Positions 46,508-55,845 of a stretch of 64,000 nucleotides of DNA are shown piece by piece; positions within the stretch are counted from its first letter, which is position 1, and each line of letters opens with the position of its first letter. The notes beneath the pieces were generated by a model. It made no database searches and was not told where the DNA came from. It saw only the letters and a list, made by a program, of their open reading frames with translations. Both the position numbers and the translations under genes were made by a program. This stretch comes from CALINF01 sp039990395. GTDB taxonomy: Bacteria; Pseudomonadota; Gammaproteobacteria; Pseudomonadales; Halieaceae. The stretch spans positions 372,001 to 436,000 of the forward strand of contig JBDXFZ010000041.1 of NCBI GenBank assembly GCA_039990395.1, in the 5' to 3' direction.

Positions 46508-47719
46508 ATGAATAAGCGACTGCTATCCACTGCCACCCTGCTAGCTCTGGGCCTGTCTGGTCCCACGTATGCTGGCGGACTCTGGTTGAACCATTTCGGC
46601 GACTTCGCGGCGGGCCGAGCCAGCGCCGGTGCTTCTGCTGGTGTTGATGAGGCAAGCACCATCATTCACAACCCTGCCAGTTCCTTGCAGCTTGATGGCA
46701 GTCAGCTGTTTGTCAACGCAGGGGTGATTTTGGCGGACATAGAGTTCGATCTAGAGGAGTCAAATCCAATCAATGGCTTCGATTCCGGGGGCGACGCGGG
46801 TCTCGATGCGCCTATCGCTGGTTTTGCATATGTCCACGACACAGGATCTGAAAAGTGGAGCGCGGGTATTTACTCCGCAGGCATGTCAGGTGCAGGTCTG
46901 GACTACAACAATGATTGGGCGGGTCGGTTTCAGACCACCGAGGTCGAGATTTTGATTCTCACAGTGGCTCCGACTCTCGCCTACCAGCTAACCGATAAGC
47001 TTTCCGTTGGCGGTGCTGCACAACTTTATTACGGAACACTGGATCTCGAATTGGCGGTCCCCAGTATCCGCCCCGGCGTTGAAAATGGCACAGGTACAAT
47101 CGATGGCACAGACACGGGTTTCTCATACGCGTTGGGTGCAGTTTACGAAATTTCCGAGTTAACTCGTCTGGGTATCAACTATCAGAGCGAAGTTGACCTC
47201 GATTTTGACGGCGATCTGAAAGTTCCCGCCGGCAGTATCAAGGTTGATTCAAATACGGAGCTACCACTAGCACAGACGATCAGAATTAGCCTGCACCATA
47301 GTCTGGACGAGCAGATCGGATTCGATTTCACTGTGGGTTGGGACGACTGGAGCACTCTGGGTGCGGTCTTCGTTGCATTGCCTGAGCAAGACGCGAGTCT
47401 GCAGAAAAACTGGGAGGATACTTACCACTACGCCGCCGGCTTCCAGTATGCTGCGACGCGAAAATGGGACATCACGGCTGGCATAGCCTACGACACGAAC
47501 CCCGTCAGTAGCACTGACCGAACAGCTGACCTTCCCGTCGACAGACAGATCCGATACAACGTCGGCGCACGCTATGCTCTGCGCGACAACTTGAACCTGG
47601 GTGGCTTCGTGAACTATACAGATTTAGGCAGCGCCAAGATTCGCAACGACTTCTGGAGCGGGGAGTACTCCAGCAACGCGGTGGTCGAGTTGGGTGTCTA
47701 TGCCAACTGGCGTTTGTAA
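46508..47719 (+). CDS. FadL/OmpP1-family outer membrane transporter
   Basis: The 403-residue protein has a signal peptide, then the FadL N-terminal hatch pattern: GLWLNHFGDFAAGRASAGASAG and ASTIIHNPAS (the NPA motif). The rest is a long beta-barrel ending in a terminal aromatic strand (VYANWRL). FadL proteins bring long-chain fatty acids or other hydrophobic molecules through the outer membrane. The next gene is an exported oxidoreductase 39 bases on. Confidence 0.88.
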   Translation: MNKRLLSTATLLALGLSGPTYAGGLWLNHFGDFAAGRASAGASAGVDEASTIIHNPASSLQLDGSQLFVNAGVILADIEFDLEESNPINGFDSGGDAGLDAPIAGFAYVHDTGSEKWSAGIYSAGMSGAGLDYNNDWAGRFQTTEVEILILTVAPTLAYQLTDKLSVGGAAQLYYGTLDLELAVPSIRPGVENGTGTIDGTDTGFSYALGAVYEISELTRLGINYQSEVDLDFDGDLKVPAGSIKVDSNTELPLAQTIRISLHHSLDEQIGFDFTVGWDDWSTLGAVFVALPEQDASLQKNWEDTYHYAAGFQYAATRKWDITAGIAYDTNPVSSTDRTADLPVDRQIRYNVGARYALRDNLNLGGFVNYTDLGSAKIRNDFWSGEYSSNAVVELGVYANWRL

Positions 47720-47758
47720 CGCGGCTTAGTTGGACAAGCATTTGCAGGAGCAGCAATC

Positions 47759-48694
47759 ATGCTAGACAGACGGAGTCTACTGCAACTCGGGGCCGCAGCA
47801 ATGGCAGTGCCGTCACTCGCGCTGGGTGAATCGAAGATGAACCCATCGACGCGCGCAGCAACAGGGCCTCTCATTTCCCGCCCAATACCTAGTAGCGGTG
47901 AACAGCTTCCGGTCATCGGGATGGGCACCTCGCGTACATTTGATACCGACAACGACCCTGAATCTCTGGCGCAACTCACCGAGGTCATGCAGCTGTTCTT
48001 TGCAGCAAAGGGATCGATCATCGACTCATCCCCAATGTACGGTAAAGCCGAATCTCGAGTAGGGGATGTTCTAAGGGCAATGACACCTCGCCCACCTGTA
48101 TTTGCAGCAACCAAGGTCTGGACAACGGGCAAGGAAGAAGGCATCGCGCAAATGCAAGAGTCAGCGAAGCGCATGGCTGTCGATACTTTCGATCTGATCG
48201 CGGTACATAATCTACAGGACTGGCGCACTCATCTGGACACACTTAAGGCGTGGAAGTCCGAAGGTAAGGTACGTTATATCGGTATCACCACATCACACGG
48301 TCGCAGCCATGATGAATTTCTAGAGGTGATGCGCAACGAACCAATCGATTTCGTACAGTTCAGCTACAACATAGAAGATCGCACCGCAGAACAGCAGATA
48401 TTGCCCACAGCACAAGACCGCGGCATTGCAACCATGATCAACCGGCCTTATCAGAAGGGGTCGATATTTGCCAAAACCCGTGGCAAGGCGCTGCCGGAGA
48501 TGGCGAGAGAGATAGACTGCGATAGCTGGGGACAATTTTTCCTGAAGTTCATCCTGTCACACCCTGCCACCACCAGCATTATCCCTGCCACTTCGAAAAC
48601 TCATCATATGATCGATAACATGAAGGCCAATTTCGGCCGCGTACCTGATGCGGGTCAGCGCCAGGAAATGATTCGCTTATTCCAGAGTCTCTAA
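47759..48694 (+). CDS. Aldo/keto reductase with Tat-type leader
   Basis: The 311-residue protein has a twin-arginine leader (DRRSLLQLGAAAMA). The body is AKR-like: GMGTSRTF, DSSPMYGKAESRVG with the active-site Tyr, ATKVW with the Lys, and AVHNLQDW with the His position. Folded export with NADP is consistent with Tat. It sits between a FadL-type porin and a nucleotide-carrier gene that starts four bases after its stop. Confidence 0.83.
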   Translation: MLDRRSLLQLGAAAMAVPSLALGESKMNPSTRAATGPLISRPIPSSGEQLPVIGMGTSRTFDTDNDPESLAQLTEVMQLFFAAKGSIIDSSPMYGKAESRVGDVLRAMTPRPPVFAATKVWTTGKEEGIAQMQESAKRMAVDTFDLIAVHNLQDWRTHLDTLKAWKSEGKVRYIGITTSHGRSHDEFLEVMRNEPIDFVQFSYNIEDRTAEQQILPTAQDRGIATMINRPYQKGSIFAKTRGKALPEMAREIDCDSWGQFFLKFILSHPATTSIIPATSKTHHMIDNMKANFGRVPDAGQRQEMIRLFQSL

Positions 48695-48698
48695 ACTC

Positions 48699-50009
48699 AT
48701 GACAGAACCCACTGCATCGCCCGTACAGAAGCTACTGGCGAAAGCCTGCGATATCCATCCCGAAGAGGTACGAGCCACCCTCGCCTCCTTCCTGCTGGTA
48801 CTCGTACTGATGGGGTCGTACTACATCCTGCGCCCACTTCGCGACGCGATGGCGAGCGACTGGACCGACGCCGAAGTCAGCTGGTTGTGGACGTTTACTT
48901 TCTTTTTTAGCGTCATCGCCGTCACACTATACGGTGCTATGGTTACCCGCATCCGGTTTAGATTGCTCGTACCCTCTGTGTACACATTCTTCGCCGCTAC
49001 GTTCGTGCTGTTTTACGTAGGCACCCAGGTGCTCAATGATCGGACGCTACTGGATAAGTCGTTCTACGTTTGGATCAGCGTGTTCAGCTTGTTCCATATC
49101 TCGGTGTTCTGGAGCTTCATGTCGGACACCTTTTCCAAACCGCAGGCCACGAGACTCTTTGGTTTTATTGGCGCAGGTGCCAGCATCGGGGCGATTGTTG
49201 GCCCTGCAGTTGCCGCGTATCTGGCCGGTGAAAGCGGCACGGATCCACTGCTCCTAATTGCCAGCGTGCTCATCATGCTCACTTTGCCGATCATCACCTG
49301 GGTACAGCGACTCAAGCATGAGGACATGCGCAATGAGGAAATTGGCGTTACCGCCAGCGAACTCGAGTATGTCGGTGGCAACCCGCTTTCGGGCTTTATC
49401 GAATTCATGAAGAACCCTTATCTACTGGGTATCGGTCTGTTTATCTTCATGTACACGTCCATCAGCTCGTTTATCTACTTTGAGCTCAAGAATCTACTGG
49501 CTGATTACGATCGAGCAACACGCTCACAGATCTGGGCAATGATGGACTTGACTGTCAACACACTCACGATCGGAATTGCGGCCTTCGCCACCGGTCGCAT
49601 CGCCAAGAATATGGGGTTGTCATTTACTCTGGCGCTCGTGCCCGTATTGATTGGCGTTGGCATGCTTATTCTGGCTGCAGCACCCATGGTTAGCGTGGTG
49701 GTAGCAATACAGATCGCCAGACGAGCCGGCAACTATGCCATCTCCAGACCCGCACGAGAGATGCTGTTCACCGCTGTTGATCGCGAGACCCGCTTCAAAG
49801 CCAAACCCGTAATCGATATCGTAATCTATCGTGGCGGTGACATGCTTAATGCCTGGAGCTTCACAGCCCTGACACAGGGCCTGGGCCTGGGTATGGCCGC
49901 CGTGGCAGGTGTCGGTGCGATAATAGCTGCTATTTGGGCTGCCATCGGAATATATCTGGGTAGGCGGTTCAGAGAGATGCAGGGAACAATCGCCGAACAC
50001 GAGCCATAA
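48699..50009 (+). CDS. ATP/ADP translocase-family (NTT/TlcA) transporter
   Basis: The 436-residue protein has about 11-12 transmembrane helices and the family's opening pattern (SYYILRPLRDAMASDW), as in nucleotide transporters of Rickettsia, Chlamydia and plastids. It is shorter than the classical carriers of about 500 residues. In free-living bacteria related proteins are of unknown substrate. It starts four bases after the aldo/keto reductase stop, so the two are co-translated. Confidence 0.8.
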   Translation: MTEPTASPVQKLLAKACDIHPEEVRATLASFLLVLVLMGSYYILRPLRDAMASDWTDAEVSWLWTFTFFFSVIAVTLYGAMVTRIRFRLLVPSVYTFFAATFVLFYVGTQVLNDRTLLDKSFYVWISVFSLFHISVFWSFMSDTFSKPQATRLFGFIGAGASIGAIVGPAVAAYLAGESGTDPLLLIASVLIMLTLPIITWVQRLKHEDMRNEEIGVTASELEYVGGNPLSGFIEFMKNPYLLGIGLFIFMYTSISSFIYFELKNLLADYDRATRSQIWAMMDLTVNTLTIGIAAFATGRIAKNMGLSFTLALVPVLIGVGMLILAAAPMVSVVVAIQIARRAGNYAISRPAREMLFTAVDRETRFKAKPVIDIVIYRGGDMLNAWSFTALTQGLGLGMAAVAGVGAIIAAIWAAIGIYLGRRFREMQGTIAEHEP

Positions 50010-50175
50010 GACGCGTATGCCGGCTCGGCTTCGCGCCAACAATAGGTACGCCGGCGATACTGGTGAACTTTTCGTGGCAAGCTGGCGTCGAAACACCAAC
50101 GGAAAAACGAACACGGGTGGCCCGAATATTGTCTTACAGGGGCTGCATGTGGATGAAAACAGGAGAGGCTAGCTC

Positions 50176-50988
50176 ATGAAAAAATTTGTGGTTCTACTAA
50201 TGAGCGTTGGACTATTGAGTGCCTGTGCTACCAGCCCCACAGGGCGCTCTCAGTTCATGCTAATTTCGCCCGATGCTGCGATCGTAGAGTCTAAAACGGC
50301 CTATCTGAGCACCGTTGGAGAACTGGAATCTGACAATAAGCTCGTAGACGATCCAAGATTGACGGACCGCGTAGCCACGATTACTGGCCGACTCGTCACC
50401 GAAGCTATTACCCTCTATCCGAGTTCCCGGGATTGGGAATGGAGTGTTGCAATCATCGACGGCCCGGAGACCGTTAATGCCTGGTGTATGGCGGGTGGGC
50501 GTATGGCTGTGTATACCGGCTTGTTCGACAAGCTTGATCTAACTGATGACGAATTCGCCCAGATCATGGGCCACGAAATTTCACATGCTCTGGCCAATCA
50601 TACTGCTGAGCGCATGTCGCGTGCGATGGCCACTACACTGGGCGTGGTAGCTATCGGAGTGGCTGCTGACAACCATGGAGCGGCACTGGTAGGCGCTGCC
50701 GCAGCCGCAAAGGTGGCGCTGGAGTTACCCAACAGCCGCACCGCAGAATCCGAAGCCGACACAATAGGTATCGAACTCGCTACATTGGCAGGCTACAAGC
50801 CAGAAGCGGCTGTTACTTTGTGGCAGAAAATGGGTGCGCAGAGTAATGGTGGCCCCCCGGAATTCCTAAGCACACATCCGGCGCCGGGCAATCGCCAGGC
50901 AGCACTGGCCTCGCTGGTGCCAGAGATGAATGCGCTGAACCCTAACCGGCAACTCGCGGCGGTCCATCCTGTAGAAATCGTCCGCTAA
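50176..50988 (+). CDS. M48-family metallopeptidase lipoprotein (LoiP-like)
   Basis: The 270-residue protein has a lipobox signal (LLSACATS) and an M48 zinc motif HEISH (HExxH) near residue 137, with the third ligand in AESEADTIG. LoiP-type enzymes degrade misfolded outer membrane proteins. The length is normal. A terminator follows the stop. Confidence 0.9.
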   Translation: MKKFVVLLMSVGLLSACATSPTGRSQFMLISPDAAIVESKTAYLSTVGELESDNKLVDDPRLTDRVATITGRLVTEAITLYPSSRDWEWSVAIIDGPETVNAWCMAGGRMAVYTGLFDKLDLTDDEFAQIMGHEISHALANHTAERMSRAMATTLGVVAIGVAADNHGAALVGAAAAAKVALELPNSRTAESEADTIGIELATLAGYKPEAAVTLWQKMGAQSNGGPPEFLSTHPAPGNRQAALASLVPEMNALNPNRQLAAVHPVEIVR

Positions 50989-50989
50989 C

Positions 50990-51016
50990 AAAAACGGGGC
51001 CTTAGGCCCCGGTCTT
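50990..51016. terminator. Bidirectional terminator
   Basis: The stem CGGGGCC (50995-51001) / GGCCCCG (51005-51011) has a TTA loop. A-runs on the left give a U-run to the minus-strand DUF885 gene, and GTCTTCATT on the right serves the M48 gene. Confidence 0.82.
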
Positions 51017-51038
51017 CATTCTCTTTCCTTCTGCCGTG

Positions 51039-52772
51039 CTACATCACGAACCGCTCAAGCACAGCCGCGCGCAGTAACTCCGGCGGCAACAAGCCCTGCT
51101 CCAGAATGAAATCGTGAAACTCGCGCTGATTGAAGTCATCACCAAGCACAATCTCTACCTCAGTTCGCAGTCGCATCAGGTTCATATAGCCAAAGTAGTA
51201 GGACGTGGCCTGGCCCGGCATTCGGAAGGCATACCGCTCTGCTTCGGATGTCGCCATTGGCCGTGATAGCGCGGTTTGCTCCATCATGAATTCAATAGCT
51301 TGATCTGGCGTTAGTTGCCCCGTATTTATCATCGGATCAAGAAACATACGAGCCGCTCGCATAAGCCGTGTAAACAGATTGAACAACTGTGCTTCCTGCG
51401 GAAGATACTCATGCATGATTGTTTCCGCATACAGGCCCCACCCCTCAGCATTGGCTGAATTAAACGCAAACAATGCTCGGGTAAGCGACGTGCCGTTCTC
51501 AATGAGGCTGGCAAACTGCAATTCATGGCCGGGGCGCGCCTCGTGTACGGTCAGAGCCCACGTGATTGCATCGTGGCTCCAGTCGTCCATTACGGCATCA
51601 CCTTCCATCGCCGGATTGCTCTGCACGAGAACGAACTCGCCATACTGCCCGGTATTGTTAATCAACTGTGGAGGACTCATGAATGACGCTGGGATAGCGG
51701 CCGATTCAGCCTCTGTAGCCAAACGGATAGCCGCATCACGTTCAGGCATGGTGATGATATCTTCGCGAAGAATAATTTCTTCGATCGCAGCCAAGCGCTC
51801 CTGATATACGCCCAAGATCTCATCCTGTGGGATTTGCTCTTCTTTAAGCTTGCGCATCACCGGCACCAGTCGCTTGTCTTCCCAGCCCCGATCTTCTGCG
51901 ATCTTCCAGGCCAGCGCCTTCATCTCACTGCGAATGAACTGGTAGCCATATTGCGCTTCCTGAATCAATTCTTCCGGTGTGGCACGCACGCCAAAGTTCT
52001 TGAGGTTATTGGCATACACAGCTGCTGGCAGCTGATTATTATCGCTCGCTCGCGGCAACATCTCCTTCGTAAGCCAGTCTGTGTAATCTGCTAACTGCTG
52101 TTCCAGCAGTGCGAAATCCTCTTCCCAACCCGTGAGCTGAGCGCGCTCAAACATCGACTTCAAGCCAGCAACGAATCGCGGAGCATCATTGAGGTCAACT
52201 TCAAGCTCGCCAATATAAGGACCCATCAGCGCCTTGTTACCAAACTGCTCTGAACTGCGGGCCTTCGCGAGTTCAGTGATTGCGGTGTAGCCGTCTGCCT
52301 CACCAGTATATTTTTTCAGTCGCTCAAGAGCAGCGGGATAGCGGCTTGCATCATTGCGGGCATCAAGCAATGCGTTAAAGCTACTGAACAGTGTGCGATG
52401 GATGTTGAAGTACGACAGCATGTACTGGCTGTTGATTCTGCGGGTTTCGTTTTCGTCTGCCAATGCCTGAATCAGGATCTGTAGATCCTGCTTTACCTTG
52501 GGATGAGCCTCTTCTTTGAGCCGCGCTTCCAGCTCTTTGATCAGCTTATTATTATTGGCGGTCTGGCGTTGACGATAGTTCTTTTTCAGATCCAATACAT
52601 CGCCGTCGTATTGGCTAAGGCCTTGGTTGGCTATGCCTTCTGGTTGAAATGCGGCCTGGCTTTCCAGCACCAGCATAGCGCTCTTGTCGCTCTCTTCTAT
52701 CCAGTCAGCCGAGGCCGTACCAGTTAGCAAAAGACCTGCCGCAAGGCATAAGAGTCGGTGGGTAATAGACAT
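51039..52772 (-). CDS. DUF885 metal-dependent peptidase-like protein
   Basis: The 577-residue protein has a signal peptide (about 1-22) and, in its second half, the DUF885 metal motif HEARPGHELQ (HExxxGHE-like). The C-terminal end has a SYYFGYMNLMRLR helix seen across the family. Members are predicted secreted zinc carboxypeptidases of uncertain substrate. The ATG at 52772 has an AGGA box, and the upstream extension is not conserved. Confidence 0.85.
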   Translation of the reverse strand: MSITHRLLCLAAGLLLTGTASADWIEESDKSAMLVLESQAAFQPEGIANQGLSQYDGDVLDLKKNYRQRQTANNNKLIKELEARLKEEAHPKVKQDLQILIQALADENETRRINSQYMLSYFNIHRTLFSSFNALLDARNDASRYPAALERLKKYTGEADGYTAITELAKARSSEQFGNKALMGPYIGELEVDLNDAPRFVAGLKSMFERAQLTGWEEDFALLEQQLADYTDWLTKEMLPRASDNNQLPAAVYANNLKNFGVRATPEELIQEAQYGYQFIRSEMKALAWKIAEDRGWEDKRLVPVMRKLKEEQIPQDEILGVYQERLAAIEEIILREDIITMPERDAAIRLATEAESAAIPASFMSPPQLINNTGQYGEFVLVQSNPAMEGDAVMDDWSHDAITWALTVHEARPGHELQFASLIENGTSLTRALFAFNSANAEGWGLYAETIMHEYLPQEAQLFNLFTRLMRAARMFLDPMINTGQLTPDQAIEFMMEQTALSRPMATSEAERYAFRMPGQATSYYFGYMNLMRLRTEVEIVLGDDFNQREFHDFILEQGLLPPELLRAAVLERFVM

Positions 52773-52874
52773 TGTATATTCCTGGGTGAATTTTGACCGC
52801 GCAAGCCTAACAGGCAAGCGCGAATGATTCACCCCGGATTGCGGAAACTGCGACGAAGCGAGTGATCTGCGAGA

Positions 52875-54401
52875 TCAGGCGCTCGTTTGAAAAAGGTCCT
52901 CGCCAGCGGCCCAGGTCGCGTGAAAACCTGCGGGCACACGGTGCGGCATTCGTAACCGCGCCAAGGGGCCTTGGGTGATATCCCGGGCATCGAAGACCAA
53001 GCAGTCAGATGTCCAATCTCGGGTATCGGTAACCAACGTCAGCACGTAGCCATCGTCTTCCTCAGAGTTGCGGTCCGCGCCGGGCTTGGGTGCAAACACA
53101 GCCTCACTACCAAACACGCCAGGACCATAGTCCCATTGCTGCGACTGACCCGTGTCGTTGTTGTACTTCACCAGGCCTGTAAAGCGCAGCGTATGACCGC
53201 CCTCATGTAACAATGGAATGCGCTGGTGATAGGAGTAGCGGCTCTTCACCCCATGAAAAATGGGGTTGGACTTATTGAACTCGGTATTAAGATCGTCGAT
53301 ATCGCCTTCACGAACTTCGCCGGTCACGAGGTTAAAACGCCAGCGGTATGCATTGGCCTCGAGTCGCATATACGCCAGCATGTGAGACAGCTCTCCTTCA
53401 TTGCCGTGCGCGGAGGGCATAGGATTAACAGAGCGACAACCGTCCATCACAACCCAGTCGCCCTCTTCCCAGCAATTGGTTACATGCAGGATGTAACAGG
53501 GTTCGCATTCGAACCAGCGAATATCGCTACTCTGACCGCGACGGGGAATGATGCCAAAGCGGGTAGGAATATCCTTGTAGAAGCTCAGCACCCGTAGATT
53601 GTGCTTACGAAGTACATCCATGTCATGGAAGAACGGTAAATCGTGCAAGATAGCGTACTGTGTGGTGAATCCTATGTCGTGTGGAAGCCGGGCACCGGGT
53701 AAATCAATCTCCACCTCATGCAGCAGACGACCCTGAGTATCGGCCACGCCAAACGTCATGTAGGGCGGCTCGTCACCATAATCAAAGAACAGCAACTCAC
53801 CCGTAGCCCAATCGACCTTCGAGTGCGCAGACAGGCGGCGATGCTTGCGGCCCTCCAACTCAAAATAACCCCGTGTTTCGAGTGATTGCGCATCGACACG
53901 ATAGGGGTGCCCGGCGTTGTACCACAGGGTCATCAGATCGCCCGCGTACCAAAACAAATCGGTATTAGAGGTGTCCTTAATGCCAAACTCAGACACCGAG
54001 TAATCGAAGGGTCCCATGACACCAGGCGAGGTGGACTCGCCGGCAGCGGCCTCTTGATCAAACGCTACTGTGTGCACATAGCGATTACTGTAGCTGGCCA
54101 CACCATCGCGGAAATACACACCGTGCACCATGCCGTCACCATCGAACGGGTGGTAGCGATTTTGCGGCTGATGAACCGGGTTAGGGCCATTGCGGAAATA
54201 AGCACCGCACAGGTCCTGCGGCAATTCACCCTCGACTACAAGATCTGCCTGCTCCACCTCATTTGATGTGGGCGCATACACACCGTGCAGATAGGGGTTA
54301 TCAATCTGGTAGATCCACGGTTGTGTATCGTCAAAAACCGGGGCATCACCCAGACACAGCTCAGTGGTGGGAAAGTGCTCGCGAGTCTCGGCCAGCGCCA
54401 T
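52875..54401 (-). CDS. Carotenoid oxygenase family protein (2)
   Basis: The 508-residue protein has the carotenoid cleavage oxygenase fold. His ligands lie in RRLSAHSKVD, PHDIGF, ILHVTNCWEE and FHATWAAGE. It is larger and diverged from the paralogue at 21026-22360. Lignostilbene or apocarotenoid cleavage are both possible. An AGGAG Shine-Dalgarno precedes the ATG at 54401. It is divergent from a thiolase gene. Confidence 0.87.
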   Translation of the reverse strand: MALAETREHFPTTELCLGDAPVFDDTQPWIYQIDNPYLHGVYAPTSNEVEQADLVVEGELPQDLCGAYFRNGPNPVHQPQNRYHPFDGDGMVHGVYFRDGVASYSNRYVHTVAFDQEAAAGESTSPGVMGPFDYSVSEFGIKDTSNTDLFWYAGDLMTLWYNAGHPYRVDAQSLETRGYFELEGRKHRRLSAHSKVDWATGELLFFDYGDEPPYMTFGVADTQGRLLHEVEIDLPGARLPHDIGFTTQYAILHDLPFFHDMDVLRKHNLRVLSFYKDIPTRFGIIPRRGQSSDIRWFECEPCYILHVTNCWEEGDWVVMDGCRSVNPMPSAHGNEGELSHMLAYMRLEANAYRWRFNLVTGEVREGDIDDLNTEFNKSNPIFHGVKSRYSYHQRIPLLHEGGHTLRFTGLVKYNNDTGQSQQWDYGPGVFGSEAVFAPKPGADRNSEEDDGYVLTLVTDTRDWTSDCLVFDARDITQGPLARLRMPHRVPAGFHATWAAGEDLFQTSA

Positions 54402-54612
54402 GGTGATCTCCTGAAGTGACAGGCTAAAAGTAAAAAGCAGCGCTAGAGTATAGAATCCTGTTTCTCTAATGCAAGCAGCCCTCTGGCTGCGGGATAGAGG
54501 CTTTTGAGGCGCAGGCTTGCCATGCCCCACAGCGTCCTCTAGTCTTCAGGTCTCGTTTAAAAACCGCCTAGCACGCTGGCCGGAACGTTGTTTCACTCGC
54601 GGAGAAATGAAC

Positions 54613-55845
54613 ATGACAGATATCTACATTCTGGGCGGTAGCCAATCGGATTTTGCGCGCAACTGGTCGCGCGAGGGCCTGGAACTCTACGATATGTTCG
54701 CCGAAGCCTTGCAAGGCGGTATCGCTGCGGCAGGTATTGAGCCTGCACAGATAGAGGTAGGCCACGTGGGCAACTTTGTTGCCGACCTCTTCGCTGGACA
54801 GGGGCTGATAGGAGGCTTTTTTGGCCAGCTGTATCCGGAGCTGGCAAATCTGCCTACATCCCGTCACGAGGCCGCATGCGCTTCTGGTTCTATTGCGGTG
54901 CTCTCAGCAATGCGCGATATCGAGGCGGGGCACTACGATGTGGCCTGCGTATTGGGTTTGGAGCTTATGCGCAATGTAGATGGCCGCACTGGCGCTGAAC
55001 ACCTCGGTGCCGCGGCTTGGCAAGGGCATGAGGCTACCGAGTGTGAGTACCCCTGGCCGCATTTGTTTGATCGCATCACTCGAGAATACGACCAACGCTA
55101 CGGCGTAAACAGCGAGCACCTAACTCGCATCGCGGAGGTCAACTTTGCCAACGCCAAACGCAACCCCCAGGCCCAGTCGCGAGATTGGCAGTTTCCGTCT
55201 GGTTGTTTTTCTGACGATGACAATCTCAATCCAGTCATTGATGGCAGCGTACGCAAGCTCGACTGCGGTCAGATAACCGACGGCGCTGCATGTGTGATTC
55301 TGGCAAGTGAGCGAGCAGCGCGCGAGCATGCCGCGAAAACCGGACAAACTCTCGCGGACCTGCCTCGCATCAAAGGCTGGGGTCATCGTTCTGCACCGAT
55401 CCTGCTGGAAACCAAGCTGCAATTGAGCAAGGATCAGCCGCTGATGTTTCCTCACGCTCACACCACGCTTGCGCAGGCGAGACAGCGTGCAGGCTTTGCC
55501 AATACTACCGACCTGGATGGATTGGAAACTCACGACTGCTTTACAATTACCGAGTACATGGCTATCGATCACAGCGGCCTTACCGCGCCGGGTGAGAGCT
55601 GGAAAGCAATCGAAGAAGACCGGATCAGCCGCGACGGTGATTTCCCCATTAATGCTAGCGGCGGGCTCATCGGGCTGGGCCATCCGGTGGGCGCAACCGG
55701 TGTCAGAATGCTGCTCGACTGTGCCAAACAGGTAACCGGTCAAGCCGGAGATTGCCAGATTGAAGGCGCCCGCAATATGCAGACATTCAATGTGGGCGGC
55801 AGTACCACAACGTGTGCCAGCTTCGTCGTCGGGGTTGGCGGGTGA
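54613..55845 (+). CDS. SCP2/acetyl-CoA acetyltransferase-type thiolase
   Basis: The 410-residue thiolase has the nucleophile Cys in HEAACASGS, ETHDCFTITE near the expected His region and GLGHPVGATG at the active-site His. The C-terminus ends in the NVGGSTTTCAS pattern of lipid-transfer-type thiolases. It likely acts in acyl-CoA or sterol-like side-chain metabolism. The ATG at 54613 has GGAG eight bases upstream. The stop overlaps the next thiolase start. Confidence 0.83.
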   Translation: MTDIYILGGSQSDFARNWSREGLELYDMFAEALQGGIAAAGIEPAQIEVGHVGNFVADLFAGQGLIGGFFGQLYPELANLPTSRHEAACASGSIAVLSAMRDIEAGHYDVACVLGLELMRNVDGRTGAEHLGAAAWQGHEATECEYPWPHLFDRITREYDQRYGVNSEHLTRIAEVNFANAKRNPQAQSRDWQFPSGCFSDDDNLNPVIDGSVRKLDCGQITDGAACVILASERAAREHAAKTGQTLADLPRIKGWGHRSAPILLETKLQLSKDQPLMFPHAHTTLAQARQRAGFANTTDLDGLETHDCFTITEYMAIDHSGLTAPGESWKAIEEDRISRDGDFPINASGGLIGLGHPVGATGVRMLLDCAKQVTGQAGDCQIEGARNMQTFNVGGSTTTCASFVVGVGG

